From the NCBI RefSeq assembly GCF_904846175.1, contig NZ_CAJGZM010000002.1, positions 186,001 through 250,000 of the forward strand: a stretch of DNA of 64,000 nt. Direction: 5' to 3'. Of this stretch, positions 19,181 through 29,305 are shown piece by piece. Position 1 is the stretch's first letter. Each line of letters opens with the position of its first letter. This DNA comes from Psychrobacter immobilis (GTDB lineage Bacteria > Pseudomonadota > Gammaproteobacteria > Pseudomonadales > Moraxellaceae). Below the pieces are notes generated by a model. That model searched no databases. It was not told the origin of the DNA and saw only the letters and a list, made by a program, of their open reading frames with translations. Made by a program: the position numbers and the translations under genes.

Positions 19181-19744
19181 ATGTTTTTTTTCAATATAAA
19201 TAGTAAATATTCACATTGGTTATTTATCGTCATAGGTTTTAGCCTCGCTATCATTACCAGCACGAGTGCCATTGCTGCTGAGAGTACTTCAGAGAACAAA
19301 CAAGCTATGCCGAAAAGTATGATGGTTGATAAAGTCTTTGTTGATAAATCCGCTCGCACCCTGCAGTTGCTAAGCGATGATAAAGTGATCAAATCTTATC
19401 ACATTGCGCTCGGTGGTAATCCTATTGGACATAAGCAACAACAAGGCGATCAACGTACACCTGTTGGCAACTATACACTCGATTATAAAAATGAAAACTC
19501 TGGATATTACCGTTCTATTCACGTCAGTTATCCAAATACTGCCGATAAAGCCCGCGCCAAATCGCGAGGCGTCAGTGCTGGTGGTGATATCATGATTCAT
19601 GGGCAGAAAAATGGCTTTGGTGCATTTGGCATACTCAACCAACAACGCGATTGGACGGAAGGCTGTATGGCGGTGACCAATGATGAGATGGATGAAATCA
19701 TGGCTGCGGTAAAGATTGGCACCGCGATCGAAATTGTAGAATAA
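19181..19744 (+). CDS. Periplasmic L,D-transpeptidase (YkuD domain)
   Basis: A 187-residue exported protein. An N-terminal hydrophobic segment (WLFIVIGFSLAIITSTSAIA, residues 13-32) is a signal peptide or anchor with likely cleavage near AIAAES. The YkuD catalytic motif is complete: His140 in MIHGQKNGFGAFG and the nucleophile Cys162 in WTEGCMAVTNDEM. L,D-transpeptidases make 3-3 crosslinks in peptidoglycan or attach proteins to it. No LysM or other binding domain is present, which places it with short YafK/ErfK-type members; some of these act as amidases instead. It is transcribed alone and followed by a weak terminator. Confidence 0.88.
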   Translation: MFFFNINSKYSHWLFIVIGFSLAIITSTSAIAAESTSENKQAMPKSMMVDKVFVDKSARTLQLLSDDKVIKSYHIALGGNPIGHKQQQGDQRTPVGNYTLDYKNENSGYYRSIHVSYPNTADKARAKSRGVSAGGDIMIHGQKNGFGAFGILNQQRDWTEGCMAVTNDEMDEIMAAVKIGTAIEIVE

Positions 19745-19775
19745 ATACCTTGTTAACATAGTTAAGGTATTCTTA
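19744..19775 (+). terminator. Weak terminator after the L,D-transpeptidase gene
   Basis: AATACCTT / AAGGTATT stem with a 12-base loop, followed by a T-rich stretch. It overlaps the end of the stop codon region. Confidence 0.5.
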
Positions 19776-19934
19776 TTCAGCTTATTTTTAGCCCATTTAG
19801 ATGTCCATCGACTAGATACCCATCGATTGAATTGAGGACACGCCTTAGTATTTTCTATTGGTTTAATAGTATTCTAAAATACATTTCTTTGTTTTTGCTC
19901 ATACTCAAGCTTCCTATCTTTTCTTTTCTATATT

Positions 19935-19966
19935 CCCTTGAAATCTCTCATAAATGTGCCTATTAA
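19935..19966 (+). promoter_or_regulatory. Candidate sigma-32 heat-shock promoter of clpB
   Basis: CCCTTGAAA (19935-19943) and GCCTATTAA (19958-19966) are spaced about 15 bases, close to the sigma-32 pattern CTTGAAA-N11-16-CCCCATnT. It lies some 260 bp upstream of clpB, in a 483-bp gap that otherwise shows only A/T-rich sequence and a TTGACA box at 20057-20062. Confidence 0.45.
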
Positions 19967-20227
19967 TGCTTTATCGTCATATCATTGTTATAAGTAAGGT
20001 TTATTTTAATAAGGTGATATTTCAGCGCTGTGTATTGGCTTCTTAACTGATAGGAATTGACATTAATAAGCCTGTAATAATTATTTATTAAAGTTAAATT
20101 AACATTGAAATATTACTCAATAAACCCGATATAGATAATAACGAAAAGCTTGCGGCATCTTAATACTTATAAAAAGCCGCAGCTACTATCAGATATAAAT
20201 TATTATCAATTATAAGAGGACAAAAAT

Positions 20228-22825
20228 ATGAGATTTGAGAAATTTACCCAAAAACTGCAGTCGGCGATTCAAGAGGCACAAAGTTTGGCACTAGGTCGCG
20301 ACCACACAGGTATCGACCCTGTGCATTTGCTTGCGGTATTACTGCAAGATGAGTCTAACTTATCTATCTGCCAACAAGCGGGCGCGTCTATCCCTGCGCT
20401 AAAAAATGGCGTGGCAAAAGCGCTTGAGAATCAAGCAACGATTAGCGAGCCAACAGGCGACGTTAATTTAAACCCCAATTCAGTTAAAATTTTGAACTTG
20501 GCAGATCGTCAAGCACAAAAAGAAGGCGATGATTTTATCGCCACTGAATGGGTGATGTTGGCGCTCGCTGAACAAGGCGACACTAAAAAGATATTTGAAA
20601 GTGCTGGCGTGACCGCAAGTAAGTTAAAAGCCGTGATTGAGCAATTGCGAGGTGATGATACAGTGGACAATCAAAATGCCGAAGATCAGCGTGATGCGCT
20701 GAATAAATATACGATTAATTTAACTGAACAGGCAGAACTTGGTAAGCTTGATCCGGTGATTGGTCGTGACGAAGAGATTCGCCGTACCATTCAGGTACTA
20801 TCGCGCCGTACCAAAAATAACCCAGTGCTTATCGGTGAGCCGGGCGTTGGTAAAACCGCTATTGTTGAGGGCTTAGCACAGAAAATTATCAGTGGTGATG
20901 TGCCAGAAGGTCTACGCCATAAAGAAGTATTGTCGTTAGATTTGGGCTCATTGATTGCGGGTGCCAAATTCCGTGGTGAGTTCGAAGAGCGCCTCAAAGC
21001 GGTACTCAGCGACTTATCAAAGCAAGAAGGCAATATCATTCTATTTATCGATGAGCTACATACCTTAGTCGGTGCTGGTAAAGCGGATGGTGCGATGGAC
21101 GCTGGTAATATGCTAAAGCCGGCGCTAGCTCGTGGTGAGTTACATTGTGTCGGTGCGACGACACTCGATGAGTATCGTCAATATATCGAAAAAGATGCCG
21201 CGCTTGAGCGTCGTTTCCAAAAAGTACTGGTCGATGAGCCAACGGTCGAAGATACCATTGCGATTTTGCGTGGTCTAAAAGACCGTTATGAGCTGCACCA
21301 TGGTGTCGTTATTCAAGATAGCGCGATTATAGCGGCAGCGCGCATGAGCCATCGTTATATCACTGATCGCAAACTGCCAGATAAAGCGATTGACCTCATT
21401 GATGAAGCCGCCAGTCGCTTGCGGATGGAGATGGATAGTAAACCTGAAGCCTTAGGTAAGCTCGATAGCCGCCGTATTCAGCTGAAAATGCAGCGCGAAG
21501 TGCTCAAAAATGAAGAGGATGCAGGTGCGCAAGCAGAGCTTAAAATATTAGACAGTCAGATCGAAGAGCTAGAAAAAGAGTATGCCGATCTCAATGAGAT
21601 TTGGCAGGCCGAAAAAGCTTTAGTTGAAGGCAGTAAACAGCATAAAGAAAACTTGGATAAAGCACGTATTCAGTTAGAGAAAGCCAGTCGAGAAGGCGAT
21701 TATGCAGAGATGTCTCGCTTACAATATGGTGTGATACCTGAGCTTGAAAAACAAATTGCCGAGATTGATTCGGCAGAGCAAAAAGAGCAAGCTGGCGAGC
21801 CAATCACTGTAAAATTGCTACGCAATAAAGTCACCGATCATGAAATCGCTGAAGTCGTAGCAGCTGCGACTGGTATTCCAGTGAATAAAATGATGCAAGG
21901 CGAGCGTGACAAGATGATAGCGATGGAAGAAAAGCTTCATGAGCGCGTCATCGGTCAAGATGAAGCGGTCGAAGCGGTCGCCAATGCGGTACGCCGTAGT
22001 CGTGCGGGCTTGTCGGATCCAAATCGCCCTTCAGGTTCGTTCTTATTTTTAGGACCAACGGGTGTTGGTAAAACAGAGCTAACTAAATCATTGGCGAACT
22101 TTTTATTCGATAGTGAGGATGCGATTGTCCGTATCGATATGAGTGAATATATGGAGAAGCATAGCGTCAGTCGTTTGGTAGGCGCGCCTCCAGGCTATGT
22201 TGGCTATGAAGAAGGCGGTGCTTTGACTGAGGCGGTACGTCGTAAGCCTTATAGTGTGATTTTGTTTGATGAAGTTGAAAAAGCGCACCCTGATGTGTTC
22301 AATATCTTGCTACAAGTATTGGACGATGGTCGCTTGACGGATTCGCAAGGTCGCGTGGTTGACTTCAAAAACACCGTTATCATCATGACCAGTAACTTGG
22401 GCTCGCACAAAATCCAAGAGATGGTTGGTGAAAGCTACGAGAGTATTAAAGCTGAGGTTATGGAATCGGTTGGACAGCATTTCCGCCCTGAATTCGTTAA
22501 CCGTATTGATGAAATCGTAGTATTCCATCCACTGGGTATGTCGCAAATGTCAGGCATTGCTGCGATTCAGTTGGATCGCTTGCGTCAGCGCTTGCATGAG
22601 CGTGAGTTGGATATCGAGTTATCAGCCGATGCTATGAACAAGCTGGTGGCAGTTGGTTACGATCCTGTATATGGTGCGCGTCCACTAAAACGTGCTATCC
22701 AACAAGAAATTGAAAACCCATTGTCATTGAAACTGCTGGCAGGTGATTTTGTCGCTGGCGATATCATCAAAGTCGATGTCGGCGCTGATGATAAGCTAAC
22801 TTTTGATAAGCTTAGAATGAGCTAA
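20228..22825 (+). CDS. clpB: ATP-dependent chaperone ClpB
   Basis: ClpB is a hexameric AAA+ disaggregase that works with DnaK to rescue aggregated proteins after heat stress. The 865 residues match the family. The Clp N domain (residues 1-145) is followed by AAA1 with Walker A GEPGVGKT (203-210) and Walker [13 protein letters not shown]; the long coiled-coil middle domain (about 400-530, [12 protein letters not shown]... QAGEP) that separates ClpB from ClpA and ClpX is present; AAA2 has Walker [10 protein letters not shown] near 608-616. No IGF/IGL loop for ClpP binding is seen. AGAGGA precedes the ATG. A sigma-32-like promoter lies upstream and a terminator follows. Confidence 0.98.
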   Translation: MRFEKFTQKLQSAIQEAQSLALGRDHTGIDPVHLLAVLLQDESNLSICQQAGASIPALKNGVAKALENQATISEPTGDVNLNPNSVKILNLADRQAQKEGDDFIATEWVMLALAEQGDTKKIFESAGVTASKLKAVIEQLRGDDTVDNQNAEDQRDALNKYTINLTEQAELGKLDPVIGRDEEIRRTIQVLSRRTKNNPVLIGEPGVGKTAIVEGLAQKIISGDVPEGLRHKEVLSLDLGSLIAGAKFRGEFEERLKAVLSDLSKQEGNIILFIDELHTLVGAGKADGAMDAGNMLKPALARGELHCVGATTLDEYRQYIEKDAALERRFQKVLVDEPTVEDTIAILRGLKDRYELHHGVVIQDSAIIAAARMSHRYITDRKLPDKAIDLIDEAASRLRMEMDSKPEALGKLDSRRIQLKMQREVLKNEEDAGAQAELKILDSQIEELEKEYADLNEIWQAEKALVEGSKQHKENLDKARIQLEKASREGDYAEMSRLQYGVIPELEKQIAEIDSAEQKEQAGEPITVKLLRNKVTDHEIAEVVAAATGIPVNKMMQGERDKMIAMEEKLHERVIGQDEAVEAVANAVRRSRAGLSDPNRPSGSFLFLGPTGVGKTELTKSLANFLFDSEDAIVRIDMSEYMEKHSVSRLVGAPPGYVGYEEGGALTEAVRRKPYSVILFDEVEKAHPDVFNILLQVLDDGRLTDSQGRVVDFKNTVIIMTSNLGSHKIQEMVGESYESIKAEVMESVGQHFRPEFVNRIDEIVVFHPLGMSQMSGIAAIQLDRLRQRLHERELDIELSADAMNKLVAVGYDPVYGARPLKRAIQQEIENPLSLKLLAGDFVAGDIIKVDVGADDKLTFDKLRMS

Positions 22826-22888
22826 TAGCAAACGCTAAATGACTATCACTAAATGACTATCATTAAATGACGGTTATGGTTTAAAACC

Positions 22889-22932
22889 AACCCCTTATTT
22901 GCCTATTTTTATGGTAAGTAAGGGGTTTTTTT
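22889..22932 (+). terminator. Terminator after clpB
   Basis: AACCCCTTA / TAAGGGGTT stem with an A/T-rich loop, followed by TTTTTTT. Confidence 0.85.
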
Positions 22933-23030
22933 GTGCGCTATTATTATTTACCGTTTGCGTGTATTGATTATGGTATAAATAATGATAGTGCAGATAAGAA
23001 TACGACAAAATTAACGGAGATGGCATCAGG

Positions 23031-24287
23031 ATGATAACCAATAAAAAACAGAAAAACAGGCCATTACTATTATCGTTACTCATGACGTCACTACTGTTTA
23101 GTGCATCTGCATGCTCCAATCCTTCAGCCGTCAATACCGATGCCGATCTGACAGAACATAAACAAGGACAAACTGAGGCTAATAAATCAGCAGCAAGCAC
23201 TGAAAAACCTGCCTTTATAACCAATACTGTTGCTACCTTTAATGAACCTTGGGCAATGACGGCGTTGCCTAACGTTAAGGATAAAACGCTTAAACTACTG
23301 GTGACCCAAAAAACAGGCGAGCTTTTGATTGTTGATACGGCAACAGGAATGAAAACTGCCGTGACAGGTATTCCAAAAGTGGCTTACGGCGGGCAGGGCG
23401 GACTTGGCGATATTATCCTTGCGTCAGATTTTGCTACTTCTAATAATATCTATATCAGCTATGTCGAAGCAGGTAAGGGCGCTGATAGTAATAAGTTCGG
23501 TGCAAAAGTAATCAAAGCGACATTGACGGGGTCAGATACTGACACGCCAATCTTAAAAGCCATAACGCCAATTTGGGAGCAATTCCCAAAACTAAAAGGA
23601 CAAGGGCATTATAGCCATCGCTTGCTCTTATCACCCGATGGCAAGTATTTATATATCAGCTCGGGTGAGCGCCAAGAAAAAACGCCTGCGCAGGACATGA
23701 GTGTAAATCTGGGTAAAATTATTAGATTAAATCCTGATGGCTCAGCGCCAGCCGACAATCCATTTTCGAAAGATGGCAGTGATACGAGCATTGCCACCCA
23801 ATTTTGGACCATCGGGCATCGTAATGTACTTGGTATGGCTTTCGATGACAAAGGCAGACTTTGGGCGCACGAAATGGGTCCACGCGGCGGTGATGAGTTT
23901 AATCTCATTGAAAAAGGTAAGAACTATGGCTGGCCAGTTGTCTCCAATGGTCGCAACTATTCAGGGACGGATATTCCTGATCACGACACGCGCCCTGATT
24001 TTGCTGCGCCAAAAATATCATGGACGCCCGTGATATCACCTTCTTCAATAAGTATTTATAAAGCGGGTAAATACAATGACTTCCCAGCATGGCAAGGCAA
24101 CGCCCTTATCAGTGGTTTATCATCAAAAGCGCTTATCGTAGTGAATTTCGATAAAAATAAGGGAGCGGCAGAACGCTATCGCTATGATATGGGTGAGCGT
24201 ATTCGTGGTGTCTTAAATGTCGATGGACAAGTATGGTTATTAGAAGATGACGCTAATGGTAGGCTGCTGCGATTATTACCCAATTAG
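23031..24287 (+). CDS. PQQ-dependent sugar dehydrogenase family lipoprotein
   Basis: A 418-residue member of the soluble glucose/sorbosone dehydrogenase family (YliI/Asd-like), a six-bladed beta-propeller that in characterised members uses PQQ and calcium to oxidise aldose sugars. The N-terminus is a lipoprotein signal with lipobox SASAC (Cys near residue 27), so the protein should be anchored in the outer membrane facing the periplasm. Family segments include FNEPWAMTALP, YGGQGGLGDI, GHYSHRLLLSPDGKYLYISSG (active-site His region), GHRNVLGMAFD and HEMGPRGGDEFNLIEKGKNY. A CGGAGA element lies before the ATG. No PQQ synthesis gene is in the window, so apo-enzyme or PQQ uptake is possible. Confidence 0.9.
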   Translation: MITNKKQKNRPLLLSLLMTSLLFSASACSNPSAVNTDADLTEHKQGQTEANKSAASTEKPAFITNTVATFNEPWAMTALPNVKDKTLKLLVTQKTGELLIVDTATGMKTAVTGIPKVAYGGQGGLGDIILASDFATSNNIYISYVEAGKGADSNKFGAKVIKATLTGSDTDTPILKAITPIWEQFPKLKGQGHYSHRLLLSPDGKYLYISSGERQEKTPAQDMSVNLGKIIRLNPDGSAPADNPFSKDGSDTSIATQFWTIGHRNVLGMAFDDKGRLWAHEMGPRGGDEFNLIEKGKNYGWPVVSNGRNYSGTDIPDHDTRPDFAAPKISWTPVISPSSISIYKAGKYNDFPAWQGNALISGLSSKALIVVNFDKNKGAAERYRYDMGERIRGVLNVDGQVWLLEDDANGRLLRLLPN

Positions 24288-24522
24288 TGGATTTTCTAAT
24301 AATCTGCATGATGAACTATATAACATGAGATATATAAATAGTGAGCTAAACAATATAACTAAAATAATTGCTTAGCACCTCTCAAATCAACCTTAAAACA
24401 GCCGTAAAACAGCCGATCAACTTGTGACTAAAAAATGTCTTTATGGAGTTTATTTGGTAGTTAATTGATAATTAGGGGTTAGTTTGTTAAGGTAACCTTT
24501 CTTAAATATAAGGTTTTAGCGA

Positions 24523-26172
24523 ATGAACGACATAAAAATAAGTAAGCTCGGCCCATTTCCACGGGTAAATAAACCTGTGTTTATCACCTCAAGTATCTTA
24601 ATTGTCGGCTTTATCATTTTTGGCTCGTTATTTTCTGAAACTGCAGCCGCGCTTTTTAGTTTCTTACAGGACTTTATCGCCGAAAAATTCCGCTGGTTAT
24701 TTATCATCTTATTTAACGTGGCGCTGGTGTTCTGTATTTACCTTGCTGCCAGTCGCTACGGCGATATTCGTTTAGGAAAACAAACAGAACGAGCGCAATA
24801 TAGCTTGTTTTCATGGATTGCGATGCTTTTTTCGGCGGGTATCGGGATTGGATTGGTCTATTGGGGCACAGCAGAACCTTTGTACCACTTTATGGCGCCT
24901 CCCATTGGTGAGGGACAGACTGTAGAATCGGCCAAGCAAGCGATGAATCTGTCATTTTTACATTGGGGGCTGCATGCTTGGGCGATTTATACCGTCGTTG
25001 CTTTGTCGTTAGCCTATTTTCACTTCCGCCGTGGTCTGCCGTTATCGATTCGCTCAACCTTGTACCCCATCCTTGGACAAAAGATTTATGGTAAATGGGG
25101 ACATACCGTCGATATTTTGGCGGTATTTGGCACGATGTTTGGGGTTGTGACATCCTTAGGTCTCGGGGTTATGCAGATTAACTCGGGTCTAGAAGGCTTA
25201 TTTGGTATCCCTAATACGTTGCCCGTACAGTTTATTATCATCGCCTTTGTGACTTCATTAGCTTGTGGCTCGCTGATGTTAGGTCTTGATAAAGGCATTA
25301 AGCGCCTCAGTGATATCAATATGGGACTGACCGGTATTCTATTAGCCTTTATGGTGATTTTGGGTCCCACGTTATTTATCTTTGACAGCTTTATTGAAAA
25401 TATTGGTAACTATCTGGCAAACATCGTCACGTTATCGACGTGGAGCGAAGCTTATAGTGGCACTGATTGGCAAAGCGCTTGGACGATATTTTATTGGGCA
25501 TGGTGGGTCAGTTGGTCACCGTTTGTCGGCGTGTTTATCGCGCGTATCAGCCGTGGTCGTACCATTCGCGAGTTTGTATTTGGCGTTCTGCTTATCCCTA
25601 TGACGATATTGTTCTTCTGGTTTACGGCTTTTGGTGGCGTTGCCATTCAGATGGAGCTGCTAGCCGCTATCAGTCCTGATTTGGTCAGCCCAGGATTGGT
25701 CGCCGCGGTGCAAGCTGATACGGGTAGTGCCATTTTTAAATTGGTTGAATACTATCCATTTACCAAACCCATCACCTTATTAATTGTGGTGATGATTGTA
25801 CTTTGGTTTGTGACATCATCAGATTCGGCCAGTTTTGTCATTGATATGCTGACGGCTGGTGGTGATACCAATCCACCTAAAATTCAGCGTTTATTTTGGG
25901 CAATTATGCAGGGCGTGATTGCGGCAATTTTATTAGCAGCAGGTGGTTTAGGCGCATTACAAGCGGCGGCCATCGTGGCAGGATTACCGTTTGCTTTGGT
26001 CATATTTGTGATGATGTATGCGCTATTACGTGGCATGAGTCGCGACCGTCTTATCTTATATCGCAACCAGCAGCGTTACATTACTGACGAGTCAGCCGAC
26101 CATAATTCGGCCAATGAGTTCGTTGATGAAGAGCTATTAAAAGGCCCGCCTAAAATTGCGAAAGGTGATTAA
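24523..26172 (+). CDS. BCCT-family transporter, copy 1
   Basis: A 549-residue carrier of the betaine/carnitine/choline transporter family with about 12 membrane segments. The family signatures are clear: the glycine-rich stretch MLFSAGIGIGLVYWGTAEPL near residue 90-110 and the tryptophan-rich TM8 segment TIFYWAWWVSWSPFVGVF followed by ARISRGRTIREF. Such carriers take up quaternary ammonium compounds such as glycine betaine or choline with Na+ or H+, mostly for osmoprotection. The C-terminus is short and charged, without the long regulatory tail of BetP or BetT. A second, very similar gene follows after a terminator. Substrate not determined. Confidence 0.93.
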   Translation: MNDIKISKLGPFPRVNKPVFITSSILIVGFIIFGSLFSETAAALFSFLQDFIAEKFRWLFIILFNVALVFCIYLAASRYGDIRLGKQTERAQYSLFSWIAMLFSAGIGIGLVYWGTAEPLYHFMAPPIGEGQTVESAKQAMNLSFLHWGLHAWAIYTVVALSLAYFHFRRGLPLSIRSTLYPILGQKIYGKWGHTVDILAVFGTMFGVVTSLGLGVMQINSGLEGLFGIPNTLPVQFIIIAFVTSLACGSLMLGLDKGIKRLSDINMGLTGILLAFMVILGPTLFIFDSFIENIGNYLANIVTLSTWSEAYSGTDWQSAWTIFYWAWWVSWSPFVGVFIARISRGRTIREFVFGVLLIPMTILFFWFTAFGGVAIQMELLAAISPDLVSPGLVAAVQADTGSAIFKLVEYYPFTKPITLLIVVMIVLWFVTSSDSASFVIDMLTAGGDTNPPKIQRLFWAIMQGVIAAILLAAGGLGALQAAAIVAGLPFALVIFVMMYALLRGMSRDRLILYRNQQRYITDESADHNSANEFVDEELLKGPPKIAKGD

Positions 26173-26271
26173 TAGGCTACGTATAGTAAGTTTAAAAGTA
26201 TTTTTATTAACGTAATCATGTGGTTAGATGCTATAAGTTTTACTTAAAAACAATATAATAATTGTCATTTA

Positions 26272-26306
26272 AAATCCTAAGATGCATCGTTATCTTAGGA
26301 TTTTTT
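26272..26306 (+). terminator. Terminator between the two BCCT genes
   Basis: AAATCCTAAGAT / ATCTTAGGATTT, a perfect 12-bp stem with an 8-base loop and a T-run. It implies that the two paralogues are transcribed separately. Confidence 0.9.
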
Positions 26307-26395
26307 GATTTTTACCATTAGCAGATGACTGGCCCGATTTGATAGTTTGTAAATATCTTGTTAAGGTTGGCGTCCTAAAAAATTGAGACGACTGA

Positions 26396-28051
26396 ATGGA
26401 TCACGTTAAAGTTGGCCGATTGGGCCCTTTTCCACGGGTAAGTAGACCTGTTTTTTTAACCTCAGCGATTTTAATCCTCGCGTTTATTATTTTCGGTGCC
26501 TTTTTTAATGAATTGGCAACCGAAGTGTTTGGCCAAGCGAAGGCATTTGTATCGATGCGCTTTGGTTGGTTTTTTATCATGGTGGTCAACTTAACGTTGG
26601 TGATGAGTATCTATCTGATATTTAGCCGCTATGGCGATATTAGGCTCGGTCACCAGAACGAGAACCCAGAATACAATCTGGTGTCTTGGATTGGCATGCT
26701 ATTTTCCGCAGGTATCGGTATTGGCTTGCTCTATTGGGGTACGGCTGAGCCGCTATATCACTTTATGGCGCCGCCGTTAGGTGAGCCTGAAAGTGTTGCC
26801 GCCGCTAAGCAAGCGATGAACATCTCGTTCTTGCATTATGGTCTGCATGTCTGGGCACTCTATGGCATGGTGGCATTATCCTTGGCGTATTTTCATTATC
26901 GCCGTGGTCTGCCGTTGGCGATTCGCTCAACCCTATATCCGTTAATTGGCAAAAAAATCTACGGCCCTATGGGTCATACGGTCGATACACTGGCAGTATT
27001 TGGCACCATGTTTGGTGTGGTGACGACATTAGGTCTTGGGGTACTACAGATTAACTCGGGGCTTGAGAGTTTATTTGGTATTCCAAATAACATCACCGTG
27101 CAAATTATCTTGATTGCCTTTATCACTATGCTGGCAGGATTGTCGCTATTAATGGGACTTGATAAAGGGATTAAGCGCTTAAGTGATATCAATATTTTCT
27201 TCACCATTGTGCTATTAAGCTTTGTCATTATTTTGGGTCCAACCCAGTTTATTTTTAACAGTTTCTTTGAGAATATTGGCAATTATCTGCATCAAGTGAT
27301 TCCACTTGGTCTGTGGACAGAGTCTTATGAAGGGGAAGCCAACTGGCAGTCGTCTTGGACGGTGTTCTACTGGGCTTGGTGGATTAGCTGGTCACCATTC
27401 GTTGGCGTGTTCGTTGCCCGTATTTCTCGTGGTCGTACCATTCGCGAGTTTATCCTAGGGGTGTTATTAATCCCGATTACTATTTTATTCTTATGGTTCA
27501 CCGCCTTTGGTGGTTCAGCCGTTCATATGGAACTGATGGCAGCGGTTGACCCAAATATCGCAAGTCCAGGACTGGTTGAAGCAGTGCGAGCAGATACTGG
27601 TAGTGCTATCTTTAAATTGATGGAGTCGTATCCGCTGACCGCAGCACTAAACGGACTTATCGTGGTGATGATTGTACTTTGGTTTGTCACCTCATCAGAT
27701 TCTGCCAGTTTTGTCATTGATATGCTGACCTCGGGCGGTGACACCAACCCACCGAAAATCCAGCGGTTATTCTGGGCGGGCACAGAAGGCGTGATAGCGG
27801 CGGTGCTATTAGCCGCAGGCGGTTTGGGTGCGCTACAAGCCGCTTCTATCGTCTCTGGCCTTCCATTTGCCGTGGTCATTTTCATTATGATGTATTCATT
27901 ACTGCGGGGCTTGAGCCGTGATAGGTTGATACTTTATCGTAATCAGCAGTGGTTTATCACTGAAGAATCGGCTGAGCACAACTCCGCCAATGAGTTCCGT
28001 GATGAAGAGTTATTGACGGGACCGCCGAGCATTAAGAAAATTGATGAGTAA
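26396..28051 (+). CDS. BCCT-family transporter, copy 2
   Basis: A 551-residue paralogue of the preceding carrier, alike from end to end, including the N-terminal LGPFPRVSRPVFLTSAILI, the glycine-rich MLFSAGIGIGLLYWGTAEPL, the TM8 WAWWISWSPFVGVF and the C-terminal SAEHNSANEFRDEELLTGPP. It differs mainly in the periplasmic loops (for example QVIPLGLWTESYEGEAN) and in the first two membrane segments, where substrate range could have diverged. It follows its own promoter region after a terminator. The ribosome site before the ATG is weak. Substrate is probably a betaine or choline-like solute, by family. Confidence 0.93.
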   Translation: MDHVKVGRLGPFPRVSRPVFLTSAILILAFIIFGAFFNELATEVFGQAKAFVSMRFGWFFIMVVNLTLVMSIYLIFSRYGDIRLGHQNENPEYNLVSWIGMLFSAGIGIGLLYWGTAEPLYHFMAPPLGEPESVAAAKQAMNISFLHYGLHVWALYGMVALSLAYFHYRRGLPLAIRSTLYPLIGKKIYGPMGHTVDTLAVFGTMFGVVTTLGLGVLQINSGLESLFGIPNNITVQIILIAFITMLAGLSLLMGLDKGIKRLSDINIFFTIVLLSFVIILGPTQFIFNSFFENIGNYLHQVIPLGLWTESYEGEANWQSSWTVFYWAWWISWSPFVGVFVARISRGRTIREFILGVLLIPITILFLWFTAFGGSAVHMELMAAVDPNIASPGLVEAVRADTGSAIFKLMESYPLTAALNGLIVVMIVLWFVTSSDSASFVIDMLTSGGDTNPPKIQRLFWAGTEGVIAAVLLAAGGLGALQAASIVSGLPFAVVIFIMMYSLLRGLSRDRLILYRNQQWFITEESAEHNSANEFRDEELLTGPPSIKKIDE

Positions 28052-28111
28052 CTATTTAGATAACTCAAAAATTTAATTTTCTGAAAAATGCTAATAGTTA
28101 ATAATGTGAAA

Positions 28112-28140
28112 AATCCCAGTTTTGAGCTGGGATTCTTTAT
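28112..28140 (+). terminator. Terminator after the second BCCT gene
   Basis: AATCCCAG / CTGGGATT stem with a 7-base loop, then CTTTATT. Confidence 0.75.
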
Positions 28141-28214
28141 TAGCGTTTAATAATGTATTGGTATTTAGCGAATGATAGATATTTAACAATATGATTTCGA
28201 AATTATTATTACTG

Positions 28215-28577
28215 TTATAAACATTCGCCTTTTACATAGCTAATTGCCTCAGGCGTGCTACAAGCTGAGCAAGCATTGCCAGCCGTGCGATAGCTTATCA
28301 CTGAGCCGACTTGAGTTTTTACGCAGACCGGATCGTATTGCGCTGTACACATGGTTTTTTCAGGGTTAAAGGTTGGACACTGGGCAACGATTCCTTTGGG
28401 AGGATGACTGGTGTGAGAAGCGGGCGGCTGAATAGGTGCGCTATCAGGCATAGGGTTTGAGTTAGGGCTGATATTATTACAACCTGCTAAACCGAGTGTA
28501 AAAGTTATGGTGAGTGATAGGGCGAGGGTAGAAGGCTTTAATAAAGATAGCCATGGTTTAGATAGAGCGCTCATCAT
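28215..28577 (-). CDS. Lipoprotein with a Kazal-like cysteine-rich domain
   Basis: A 120-residue predicted lipoprotein. The signal peptide ends in the lipobox LAGC (Cys about residue 33), followed by a Pro/Ser-rich linker. The C-terminal 55 residues have the cysteine pattern of a Kazal-type domain: C-P...C-TAQYDPVC...NACSACSTPEAISYVKGEC, with the core Y-D-P-V-C and the final G-x-C. Kazal domains usually inhibit serine proteases; bacterial versions are short and rarely studied. AAGGA lies before a double ATG. Convergent with the BCCT gene upstream. The domain call is from the cysteine spacing, and the inhibitor role is inference. Confidence 0.75.
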   Translation of the reverse strand: MMSALSKPWLSLLKPSTLALSLTITFTLGLAGCNNISPNSNPMPDSAPIQPPASHTSHPPKGIVAQCPTFNPEKTMCTAQYDPVCVKTQVGSVISYRTAGNACSACSTPEAISYVKGECL

Positions 28578-28715
28578 AAATATCCTTATACAGTTTTTGT
28601 CATTATATAATTTTCGTCATTTATTTTGTATTAAACGCCAGTTTTTAACAAAAAGCAAATGCACAACTGAGCTTTCAATTCGCTACTCACATTTAATAAG
28701 CGCAGTATTAGAACA

Positions 28716-28745
28716 ATAAAAACCCAAGCTTATAAGGCTTGGGTT
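28716..28745 (-). terminator. Terminator after the DUF3144 gene
   Basis: AACCCAAGC / GCTTGGGTT stem; on the minus strand it is followed by TTTTATTG. Located about 50 bp past the stop at 28793. Confidence 0.8.
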
Positions 28746-28792
28746 ATTTATGTTACTTCTTAATAAAATTCTTGAATAAGATTTTAGAAAGC

Positions 28793-29185
28793 TTACTGCG
28801 CAGGTTTATCATCTTTATTAAGCTGTACATACTTATCAAAGTTTTGTGCGTAGTCAGTCAAGTTATCGCTTAACATTTGACGATATTGTTTGGTATAAAA
28901 CTCAACGATATCGTCTTTTTCTTTGGCGAAATCATCACCCTTTACAAAGCCAATAGAGGCAACTGAAGCGCTATAACGTGCCGCTGCATAAAGCAGTGAC
29001 GCGCCTACTTGACCTGAATGTGCTTCAGAACCTAGTTGACTGTTTGCCACGCCAATAATCGCATCGGCACGCTGGTAAAATGCTTGCATCTCAGGGGTAA
29101 TTTCAAGAGCAGCATCAATATCGTCATTTTTGGCATTGTTTTGAGCGTCGTTTTGAACATTGTCTAGCATATTGTCTTGAGACAT
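28793..29185 (-). CDS. DUF3144 family protein
   Basis: A 130-residue cytoplasmic protein. After a hydrophilic Asn/Asp-rich N-terminus (NVQNDAQNNAKNDDIDAA) comes the DUF3144 domain from about residue 33 to 120: FYQRADAIIGVANSQL, LLYAAARYSASVAS and FYTKQYRQMLSDNLTDYAQNFDKY. It lacks signal peptide and membrane segments. The family is widespread in Moraxellaceae and other gamma-proteobacteria and has no known function. It lies 120 bp downstream of metK on the same strand, with an independent terminator behind it. Confidence 0.82.
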   Translation of the reverse strand: MSQDNMLDNVQNDAQNNAKNDDIDAALEITPEMQAFYQRADAIIGVANSQLGSEAHSGQVGASLLYAAARYSASVASIGFVKGDDFAKEKDDIVEFYTKQYRQMLSDNLTDYAQNFDKYVQLNKDDKPAQ

Positions 29186-29305
29186 AAGCGACTCCTAATA
29201 AGGGTAAGTAAATTTAAATATATTACGGCAGTCTTTAAACTTAAGAAGGGTAAAGACTGGATAAATCAAAAAATGGATAAAATAGTAAAAAATCTAACCT
29301 TAGGC

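Noticed and set aside
19745..20227. Possible small RNA or tRNA in the gap before clpB
   Set aside because: No cloverleaf or clear RNA fold; the sequence is A/T-rich with promoter-like boxes only.
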